Below, piece by piece: positions 1-5,955 of a stretch of DNA of 6,575 bases; position 1 is the first letter of the stretch; each line of letters begins with the position of its first letter. Both the position numbers and the translations under genes were made by a program. Source of the DNA: Pontiella desulfatans (lineage in GTDB: Bacteria > Verrucomicrobiota > Kiritimatiellia > Kiritimatiellales > Pontiellaceae). The notes under the pieces were generated by a model. The model saw nothing but the letters and a program-made list of their open reading frames with translations. It had not been told where the DNA came from and did not search any database. The stretch covers positions 1 to 6,575 of the forward strand of contig JARFRL010000070.1 in the NCBI GenBank assembly GCA_029287275.1, read 5' to 3'.

Positions 1-1424
1 CCGGCCACTTTCGCGATGATCGGCGCGTGGTACGGCGGGTACGGGTGGTTTTCGTGGGGAGGCATGAGCGTCAGCCAGAACGGGAGCGTCGCGAGCAGCA
101 CGATCACGCATTTGAGTCCGAGGTTGTAGAGCCGAACGCCGAGGTCGAGCCGGTCGATGAGGATGTAGAAAAACGCGAGGCCGTAGAGAATCACGAACGG
201 CCAGAAGACATGCAGCATCTTCATGGATGATTCCGAAAAGAAGCCGGCCACGACCGTCATCAGCAGCATCGAAATCCCGAGCCCCCAGCGCAGATAGTTC
301 ACCTGGGGGCGGACGAAGTGGTAGAAAAAGGTCACGAGGAAGAACGCCATCAGTATTCCGCCGCCCAAGGACGGAATGACCGCGGCGTGCTCGCCCGAAT
401 AATTGAGCACCCATTTCTGTTTCAGCGCGGAGGCCACTTTCGCGCCGGTCAGTTCAGGTTGGTAGTCGCGGTCGAGCGAGTTGTCGGGGAAGCGCGGCGA
501 TTCCGCCAGCGCGGTGTAGCCCACCATGCCCATGGGGCTTCCGCTGAGCTTGTAATTGCGATAGAGCCAAGGCGTGATCAGCATGACGAACAGCAGGCCG
601 AAAATCAGCGCGAAGCGCGTCCCGCCGCGGAACCGCCCGCTCATCAGCCACGCGAACAAACAGAGCCCCGGTACGATGGCGATGGCGATGTAGCGCGTGT
701 GAAACGCGATCGCGGCCATGAAAATCGAGTTCATGAACGGTATCACCCACAGCGCTTTCGACTCTCCGTCGCGCTTGTTGAGCATGGAAATGATCATGGA
801 ATGAAAGGCGGCCACGGAGAAAAAGATCGCCATGGAAAGGTTGAGCCCGGAAATCGAGTCCATCCACGCGATGTTGCTCAGATAGTAAATCGTCATGCCC
901 AGAAAGCCGATTTCGCGGGAGAACATGCGCTTGCCCAGGGAAAACACCATCCAGCCGGTTAGAATGGTGAACAGATGATTGATCGGCAGGACGACCCACT
1001 GCTCCGCGGGCATGATTCCCCCGCCTTCCCCCTCCGGCATCGCAAAGGGATCCACCCCGACCAGATCCAACACCTTGAAAAAAGACGCCAGCACGGCGGG
1101 ATAGGCGGGCGCGTGATAGAGATCCGGATGGTTGCCGATCATGGGGTTCTCGTCGGGCGTCCGCTCCTGCATCTTCCACATGGTGAGCGGGCGCACCGTT
1201 TTGGTGATCATCCCGTTTTGGATGGACATGTTGCGGCCGAGTTGACCGTAATCCATCGCCTCCTCGGTCTTCAGCCCGCGGAACTGCGTGGCGGTGAACA
1301 CCATCACGACGACGAGCAACAGAAGGATGTAGAGCGTGACGCGGATGATCTTGAGGCCGGTGCCCGTGTCGATGCTGTATACGATATCGTGAAGTGTCGA
1401 TTCAAACGACCTGTTATCCGCCAT
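1..1424 (-). CDS. GT-C fold (PMT/ArnT-like) membrane glycosyltransferase, 3' end outside window
   Basis: This is an uninterrupted minus-strand frame of 474 codons that runs off the left edge, so the C-terminus is missing. The ATG at 1424 is preceded by GGAG at 1430-1433 with 5 nt spacing, which supports this start. The protein is very hydrophobic. The first membrane segment is near residues 26-46, followed by a long extracytoplasmic loop (about 47-143), then roughly eight to ten further segments between 144 and 454. Family-like features are an acidic loop-1 motif EEAMDYGQLGRN (54-65), HPDLYHAPAYPAVLA (99-113), which resembles the HPPLYP-type motif, and TPWLYRNYKLSGSP (284-297), the PWLxRNY element common in bacterial PMT_2/ArnT-like enzymes. 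Such enzymes usually move a sugar from a polyprenyl-phosphate donor to a lipid, glycan or protein on the periplasmic face. Donor and acceptor cannot be inferred. It follows thiL on the same strand after 103 bp. The GT-C class is fairly secure; the exact family is not. Confidence 0.78.
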   Translation of the reverse strand, partial: MADNRSFESTLHDIVYSIDTGTGLKIIRVTLYILLLLVVVMVFTATQFRGLKTEEAMDYGQLGRNMSIQNGMITKTVRPLTMWKMQERTPDENPMIGNHPDLYHAPAYPAVLASFFKVLDLVGVDPFAMPEGEGGGIMPAEQWVVLPINHLFTILTGWMVFSLGKRMFSREIGFLGMTIYYLSNIAWMDSISGLNLSMAIFFSVAAFHSMIISMLNKRDGESKALWVIPFMNSIFMAAIAFHTRYIAIAIVPGLCLFAWLMSGRFRGGTRFALIFGLLFVMLITPWLYRNYKLSGSPMGMVGYTALAESPRFPDNSLDRDYQPELTGAKVASALKQKWVLNYSGEHAAVIPSLGGGILMAFFLVTFFYHFVRPQVNYLRWGLGISMLLMTVVAGFFSESSMKMLHVFWPFVILYGLAFFYILIDRLDLGVRLYNLGLKCVIVLLATLPFWLTLMPPHENHPYPPYHAPIIAKVA

Positions 1425-1527
1425 GGGTGCTCCAGAAATTCAAAAGGGTTCTAAACGAAATGAACGGACAAGTATCCATGAAAACCGCGCCAATACAAGT
1501 TCCCAACCGCCGGAAATGGCGAGCGCT
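1425..1527. other. Intergenic gap between thiL and the GT-C gene
   Basis: This 103-bp gap is the longest non-coding stretch in the window. Reading the minus strand, it holds the GGAG ribosome binding site of the membrane protein at 1430-1433. It also has a short CGCC/GGCG inverted repeat with a six-base loop at about 1509-1522, but no T-run follows, so it is not a convincing terminator. A loose promoter-like pair (TTGTAT, 16 bases, GATACT) is present around 1455-1485 but matches consensus poorly. The gap is long enough for the downstream gene to have its own promoter, but that is not shown. Confidence 0.5.
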
Positions 1528-2412
1528 TCAATCCGTGAAATGCTCGAAGGCTTTGCCCTCCAGCGCCGCTCCGTCCAACCGCAAAACGCCCACCTCGCTC
1601 GTGACCGCTCCGATCCGCGCCGGGCGGAACCCAAGGCGGTCGCCCCAAAGCGCTTCAATCTCCGCGGGGGCGGTGAAAAGCAGCTCGAAATCCTCGCCAT
1701 CAAACAGGGCTTGCTCCAGCGTTCCGTTTTTCGGAATCGCGGCGGACTCCAAGTTCGCGCCGACGCCGCTTCGACTCAAGATATGCCTCAGGTCCGTCGC
1801 GAGCCCGTCGCTCACGTCCATCAGCGCGTTCACCTTTCCGGTTTCCCGCAGCAGGATCCCCTCCTCCACGCGCGGCGTGAAATCGAGATGTTTTCCTTCC
1901 AGCGAACAGCCCAGCGGCCCCGTCACGAAAATCGAATCGCCCACCCGCGCGCCGGAGCGGAGCAGCGCGGCTCCGGAAGGGAGCTCGCCGACGCCGAACA
2001 CATGCAGCTCCAGCACGGGCCCTTTCGCCAGATCGCCCCCGATGACGAGCGCGCCGAAGCGTTCGAGCAGCGCGGTCATGCCCGCGTAGATTTTTTCCAG
2101 GTAGCCGAATTCCAGCGTGGGCGGCGCGACGACGTTCACCAGCAGCCAGCGCGGCCGCGCGCCCATCGCGGCGATATCGCTCAGCACGCGCCCCGCCGCC
2201 TTGTGGCCGACGCGCCGCGGGATTTCTCCGGGCGCGAAATGCACGCCTTCGATGATGGGGTCGGTGGTGAAAACCTGGTCGGTTTCCGCGCCGGGCATCC
2301 GGCAGACCGCGCAGTCGTCGCCCGCGGCGACCACGAGCGCGTCGTGGTTTCCGAGCAGGGGCAGCAGCCGCCGAATGGCTTCGTGTTCTCCAATTTCACC
2401 GAGGGTGGACAT
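1528..2412 (-). CDS. thiL: Thiamine-monophosphate kinase ThiL
   Basis: This 294-residue cytoplasmic enzyme should phosphorylate thiamine monophosphate with ATP to give thiamine diphosphate, the final step of the de novo pathway. The ThiL landmarks occur in order: LGEIGEHEAI (4-13), GDDCAV (31-36), the TTDPIIEGVHF stretch (49-59), HKAAGRVLSDIAAMGA (70-85), GGDLAKGP (125-132), VGDSIFVTGPLG (157-168), the MDVSDGLATDL block (198-208) and GEDFELLF (239-246). These acidic motifs form the nucleotide and Mg2+ sites in the AIR-synthase-like fold. The length is slightly below the usual 305-330. The ATG at 2412 places the LGE motif right at the N-terminus, as in the family, but no Shine-Dalgarno sequence precedes it. 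The gene starts 38 bp after the permease stop on the same strand, so read-through from the efflux operon is plausible. No other thiamine gene is in view. Confidence 0.95.
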   Translation of the reverse strand: MSTLGEIGEHEAIRRLLPLLGNHDALVVAAGDDCAVCRMPGAETDQVFTTDPIIEGVHFAPGEIPRRVGHKAAGRVLSDIAAMGARPRWLLVNVVAPPTLEFGYLEKIYAGMTALLERFGALVIGGDLAKGPVLELHVFGVGELPSGAALLRSGARVGDSIFVTGPLGCSLEGKHLDFTPRVEEGILLRETGKVNALMDVSDGLATDLRHILSRSGVGANLESAAIPKNGTLEQALFDGEDFELLFTAPAEIEALWGDRLGFRPARIGAVTSEVGVLRLDGAALEGKAFEHFTD

Positions 2413-2450
2413 GCGCGGCAGAGTAGCCGAATCGCGGCGGCGGGCAAACC

Positions 2451-3734
2451 CTATTCGTGGCGGAGCGCGTCGATCGGGTCCATTAGCGCGGCGCGGCGCG
2501 CCGGATAAATCCCGAACACCACGGACACCGTGACCGACACCGTGAACGCGACCGCGAAGGCCGGGAACGTCAGCACGGTTTTCACGTTGGTGGAGGCGGT
2601 GATCACCATCGGAATAATCGCGCCGAAAACCAGCCCGATCACCCCGCCGGAAATGGAGAGGATCAGCGTTTCCATCAGGAACTGCAAAACAATGTCCCTC
2701 CGTCGGGCGCCCAACGCGCGGCGGATGCCGATCTCGCGGGTGCGCTCGCTGACGGTGGCCAGCATGATGTTCATGATGCCGATGCCGCCCACGATCAGCG
2801 AGATCGCGGCGATGGAACCGAGCACGATGTTGAAGAGGCGCCGCGTCTCGCGCGCCTGGCGGATCAGCTCAAGCGGAACGATGATGCTGTAGTCCTCTTT
2901 TTTGTGATTCTCCCGGAGCACCCGCCGGGTGGCGTCGACGGCCTGAACGACGTTTTCCTGTTCGTCGATGGTCAGAATAAGTTCGTGCAGCTCGATCTTC
3001 TCGAAGGTGCCCGAGCCTTCGGACAGTTGAATGAACAGGTCGCCGCGTTTTTGCACGTAGGTCCTCAGCGGGATGTAGACCGCCTGGTTTTCGCCTTCCA
3101 GCCAGAGCTCGTTGCTGACGGTTAGTTCGCTCTGGGCGATGTCGCCGACGATCCCAACCACGGTATAGGCTTCGCTGTCGATGGTCATGGTCTGCCCAAT
3201 CGGATCGAACCCCGCGAACAGCATCCGCGCCAAGCGAGTGCCGATCACGCACACCGGCGTCCCGAACTCCATGTCCGCGCTGGAAAAAAACCGGCCGCGA
3301 ACCATGCGATAATTCTGAACCCGCAAATACCACGGCGTGGTCGCGACCACGTCGGTCTGCAACCGGCGTTCTTTGAATCGCACGTCGTAACGCAACCGTT
3401 TAATCGGGGTCTTCGCGACGAGGTTTGGAACGAATCGGCTCAAATCCGCCTCGTCCTCGTAGGTCAGGCCATACGCCGCGATCAAGGGGCGGCCGCCCCG
3501 CCCCCCATCTTCGTCGCTGGGAACCTTGACGCTTCTTATGAGAATGTTCTGGCTGCCCATTCGTTGGATTTTTTCCTGGATCTCCAGATTGGCGCCTTCG
3601 CCGACGCTGAGCATCGCCACCACGGAACAAACGCCGAAAATGATGCCCAGCATCGTCAACCCGGCGCGCAGCTTGTACTGGCTCAGGTTTTTGACGGCCA
3701 GCTTGACCATCCGTTCTGGACGCATCGACCTCAT
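2451..3734 (-). CDS. MacB/FtsX-type ABC transporter permease
   Basis: This is a 427-residue inner-membrane permease of the type VII ABC (MacB/LolCE/FtsX) superfamily. A first transmembrane helix (about 24-44) is followed by a large periplasmic MacB_PCD domain (about 45-300). The C-terminal FtsX domain has helices near 302-322, 352-378 and 391-411. The cytoplasmic loop SERTREIGIRRALGARRRDI (329-348) and the ending PARRAALMDPIDALRHE (411-427) are family hallmarks; the loop contacts the ATPase. Such proteins do not pass substrate through the membrane themselves. They transmit ATP-driven motion to the periplasm. The chosen ATG at 3734 overlaps the ATPase stop as ATGA, with a GGGGAAG tract upstream. 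In-frame ATGs at 3755 and 3725 are less likely. Together with the ATPase (233 aa) it totals 660 residues, close to fused E. coli MacB. An arginine/glycine-rich loop at 76-83 is coded by an extreme GC tract. The transported substrate is unknown. Confidence 0.94.
   Translation of the reverse strand: MRSMRPERMVKLAVKNLSQYKLRAGLTMLGIIFGVCSVVAMLSVGEGANLEIQEKIQRMGSQNILIRSVKVPSDEDGGRGGRPLIAAYGLTYEDEADLSRFVPNLVAKTPIKRLRYDVRFKERRLQTDVVATTPWYLRVQNYRMVRGRFFSSADMEFGTPVCVIGTRLARMLFAGFDPIGQTMTIDSEAYTVVGIVGDIAQSELTVSNELWLEGENQAVYIPLRTYVQKRGDLFIQLSEGSGTFEKIELHELILTIDEQENVVQAVDATRRVLRENHKKEDYSIIVPLELIRQARETRRLFNIVLGSIAAISLIVGGIGIMNIMLATVSERTREIGIRRALGARRRDIVLQFLMETLILSISGGVIGLVFGAIIPMVITASTNVKTVLTFPAFAVAFTVSVTVSVVFGIYPARRAALMDPIDALRHE
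3486..3499. repeat. 14-bp perfect GC palindrome inside the permease gene
   Basis: GGGGCGGCCGCCCC reads the same on both strands and is followed, after one G, by a run of six C (3501-3506). On the coding strand it forms part of the codons for the permease loop DGGRGGRP (residues 76-83). It is the most GC-rich spot in the window. A biological function is not evident. Confidence 0.9.
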
Positions 3735-4432
3735 GCCTTGGCTTCCCCGTTCCACACGTTGGAAATAATCTCGCCGTCCATGAATCGAACCACGCGTTGG
3801 GCGCGATGCGCGATGTCGTCGTCGTGCGTGACCATCACGATCGTCTTCCCCTCCGCGTGCAGCTCGTCGATCAACTCGAGAATCTCATGCCCGGTTTTGG
3901 AGTCGAGATTGCCGGTGGGCTCGTCGGCGAGCATGAGCAGCGGATCGCACACCAGCGATCGAGCGATCGCGACGCGTTGCTGCTGCCCGCCGGAAAGTTC
4001 CATGGGTTTATGCCTCAACCGCGACGACAAGCCCATTCGCTTGGCCAGCCGTTCCGCGGTAACCCGCGCGGCGGACTCGGGAATGCCCTGATAAAACAGC
4101 GGCACCTCGATGTTCTCCAACACGTTGAGCTGCGGGATAAGGTTGTAGGACTGGAAAATGAAGCCCAGACGGCGCGAGCGGATTTCCGAAAGCTCGTCGT
4201 CGGTCAGGTTGGAAATATCCTCTCCTCCCAGTAGATAGTTCCCGCTGGTGAGATGGTCCAAACAGCCCAGCAGGTTGAGCAAGGTGGATTTGCCCGATCC
4301 GGACGCGCCCATGATCACGGCGTATTCGCCGCGGTCGATGCGCAAGTCGATCCCGCGCAACGCGGTCACCCGCAACGAGCCGTTGACATACTCCTTCACG
4401 GCGCTCTTGAGCTCGACGATCGGTTCGCTCAT
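3731..4432 (-). CDS. MacB/LolD-type ABC transporter ATP-binding protein
   Basis: This complete 233-residue cytoplasmic ATPase powers the adjacent permease. All nucleotide-binding elements are intact: Walker A GASGSGKST (42-50), Q-loop Q94 in FIFQSYNLIPQL, ABC signature LSGGQQQR (146-153), Walker B LLMLADEP (165-172, catalytic E171), D-loop NLDS (175-178) and switch histidine H203. The stretches FIFQSYNLIPQLNVLENIEVPL and ADEPTGNLDS are typical of the MacB/LolD/FtsE branch, which works with FtsX-like permeases. The length matches that branch. The start ATG at 4432 overlaps the adaptor stop by 4 bp (ATGA), and its own stop overlaps the permease start the same way, so the two subunits should be made in coupled amounts. 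A LolD- or FtsE-like role is less likely because a MacA-like adaptor and a TolC-like channel are encoded just upstream. Confidence 0.96.
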   Translation of the reverse strand: MSEPIVELKSAVKEYVNGSLRVTALRGIDLRIDRGEYAVIMGASGSGKSTLLNLLGCLDHLTSGNYLLGGEDISNLTDDELSEIRSRRLGFIFQSYNLIPQLNVLENIEVPLFYQGIPESAARVTAERLAKRMGLSSRLRHKPMELSGGQQQRVAIARSLVCDPLLMLADEPTGNLDSKTGHEILELIDELHAEGKTIVMVTHDDDIAHRAQRVVRFMDGEIISNVWNGEAKA

Positions 4433-5955
4433 TCCTTTTCCTTGGCGCCCTTTCCCTGGGAGTCCTCGGCGAGCGGGCTTTTCGTGAGTTGCGAGTCGGC
4501 TTCCAGCTCGACCTCGGCGTAGAGCAGCAGTTCCTCGTCCTCGACCAAACCGGATCGTATTTCAATGGAGTACGTGTTGAATTTTCCAATCTCGACCTCG
4601 CGCAACTCCTTGCGCCCGCGCTTGACCACGTAGACGTAGTGTTTGCCGTCGCGCGAAACGACCGCCTGAATCGGAACCTGCAACACGTCGCGCAACTGAT
4701 CCGTGACGATCTCGACGGTGGCCGACATCCCCGGCTTCAATTGCGTGTTCTCGGTCGGAGCGACTCCGACCATGATGGTATAGGTTTTGACGCCCGAGTT
4801 GTACCAGTTCTGCGAATCCGGAACCGCGCTCACTTTATCGATCCGGCCGCGGAGAACCAATCCGGGCACGGCGTCCAAGGTCGCGACGGCTTCCTGCCCG
4901 ATTTCCACCTTGTCTATCATGGCCTCGGGAACCCCGACCCTCAGGTCCCACGCGGTCAAATCCGGAAAGGAAAGGATTTTCTGGCGCATGTTCACCGTCG
5001 CGCCTTTTTCGATTTTTGCCGACCGGCGATCCTGCGGATAAAAGACCTGCCCGTCGAAATCGGCGTGGACTTTCGTGTTCGCGAACTCCTGCTCTTTCGT
5101 GACCAGCTGATTGCGCTCGATTTCCAAGCGCGTCTTGTTCGACTCGATACTGGCCTCCTTGCTCTGGATTTCCGAGTCGATGGTTTTGAGCAGGCGTTCC
5201 AGCGCCGAAACCGCGTTGGATACCGCGTTAACCAGTTCCATCTGTCTTTTCGGCTGCGTGTAATCGATCAGAATCTGCAGATCCGTCGTTTTGTTGCGCA
5301 CCTCGATCTCTTTTCGCTGAACGGCGAGCTTGTCGGAATCCAAATCGTTCTTGTTCGCGAAGCCTTTGTCGTAGAGTTCCTGCGTGCCCTCCAGATCGCT
5401 GCGGGCGCGCTTCAACTCCTCCTCGGCCAGCGCGATGTCGGACTGCGCCTTGAGCGTGGTCTGCTCGCGCTCGGCCTCGTTGTATTTCTCCAGGTCCAGC
5501 CGCGCCAGCTCCACCCTTAGCTCGGCCGAATCGATGTCCGTCGCGTTTTTAAGCTTCGCGATCTCCAGGTTTTCCTGCGCCGACTTGAGGCCGGCCTCGG
5601 CTTGCGCCACATCGGATTGCTGGTCCAGATAACGCTCCATCAGCTGACTGGACTCCAACTCGAACAACAACTGCCCATTGGTCACCGTGCTGCCGTCCTC
5701 GACGATCTCCGTGATCTTCGCGTCGCGAAAGGCTTCGTTCAGGATATGCCGACTGCTTTTCGCGTTGAGTTCCCCCGACTGCAGAATGCTCACCACCAAA
5801 TCGCCGCGCGCCGCGCGGCACAGGTGCGCCGTGTCCATATCCACGCGCGCCGCGTCCTCGCGCGGTTTAAGGGAAAACCAGCCGATCAACCCAACAACGA
5901 GCACGGTTGTGATTTTGACGTTACGGCGTTGCCACAGGTTCTTCAGTTCGCTCAT
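4429..5955 (-). CDS. MacA/HlyD-family periplasmic adaptor (membrane-fusion) subunit
   Basis: This 508-residue adaptor should bridge the inner-membrane permease and the TolC-like channel. It has a membrane anchor near 13-29, a first half of the split lipoyl domain (about 50-103, with VEDGSTVTNGQLLFELES) and a long, charged coiled-coil hairpin (about 104-292). The second lipoyl half (293-330, VHADFDGQVF and IEKGATV) comes next, then a beta-barrel domain (about 335-420, LKPGMSATVEIV) and a membrane-proximal domain (about 421-482). A charged tail follows, rich in Lys, Glu and Ser (483-508). It is much longer than E. coli MacA (about 370 aa), mainly through the hairpin. The hairpin tip appears to lie around 189-206 (ELYDKGFANKNDLD). 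The start at 5955 is preferred over an in-frame ATG at 6030 because AAAGGA sits 7 nt upstream and the anchor then lies at the N-terminus. The gene overlaps the TolC gene by 35 bp and the ATPase gene by 4 bp. Confidence 0.93.
   Translation of the reverse strand: MSELKNLWQRRNVKITTVLVVGLIGWFSLKPREDAARVDMDTAHLCRAARGDLVVSILQSGELNAKSSRHILNEAFRDAKITEIVEDGSTVTNGQLLFELESSQLMERYLDQQSDVAQAEAGLKSAQENLEIAKLKNATDIDSAELRVELARLDLEKYNEAEREQTTLKAQSDIALAEEELKRARSDLEGTQELYDKGFANKNDLDSDKLAVQRKEIEVRNKTTDLQILIDYTQPKRQMELVNAVSNAVSALERLLKTIDSEIQSKEASIESNKTRLEIERNQLVTKEQEFANTKVHADFDGQVFYPQDRRSAKIEKGATVNMRQKILSFPDLTAWDLRVGVPEAMIDKVEIGQEAVATLDAVPGLVLRGRIDKVSAVPDSQNWYNSGVKTYTIMVGVAPTENTQLKPGMSATVEIVTDQLRDVLQVPIQAVVSRDGKHYVYVVKRGRKELREVEIGKFNTYSIEIRSGLVEDEELLLYAEVELEADSQLTKSPLAEDSQGKGAKEKE
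4433..4443 (-). promoter_or_regulatory. Tandem Shine-Dalgarno sequence of the ATPase gene
   Basis: The coding strand reads AAGGAAAAGGA directly before the ATG at 4432. The upstream AAGGA has a favourable 6-nt spacing, while the second touches the start codon. Both lie within the last codons of the adaptor gene (Lys-Glu-Lys-Glu tail), so the adaptor's acidic/basic C-terminal tail doubles as the ribosome binding site. Confidence 0.7.

Noticed and set aside
672..692. GCGATG triple tandem repeat
   Set aside because: It simply encodes alternating Ile-Ala residues in a membrane segment of the GT-C protein.
454..1179. A 241-codon minus-strand frame within the GT-C gene
   Set aside because: It is a shifted frame of the same DNA, rich in Arg, His and Gly. 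The frame from 1424 gives a coherent multi-pass membrane protein without stops.
1455..1485. Promoter-like TTGTAT/GATACT pair before the GT-C gene
   Set aside because: The matches to sigma-70 boxes are only partial (3/6 and 4/6) in a short gap, which is within chance expectation.
1509..1522. Small inverted repeat as a thiL terminator
   Set aside because: It has only a four-base-pair stem and no following T-run on the minus strand.
1813..1827. DGEDFELLF in ThiL instead of the often quoted GGEDYELL
   Set aside because: The catalytically relevant GED is intact and, as I recall, the DGEDFELLF variant is common among ThiL proteins.
1423..2508. A 361-codon plus-strand open frame opposite thiL
   Set aside because: It is antisense to a clear ThiL with all family motifs. 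Its translation is rich in Arg, His, Gln and Ala with no domain-like pattern, as expected from the antisense of a GC-rich gene.
4489..5520. A 343-codon plus-strand open frame opposite the adaptor
   Set aside because: It mirrors the codon bias of the adaptor coiled coil on the other strand and has no recognisable motifs or ribosome binding site of note.
5815..5823. Possible lipobox cysteine (Cys46) in the adaptor
   Set aside because: The preceding residues TAHL do not fit a lipobox and the cysteine lies well after the hydrophobic segment, so a membrane anchor rather than lipidation is favoured.
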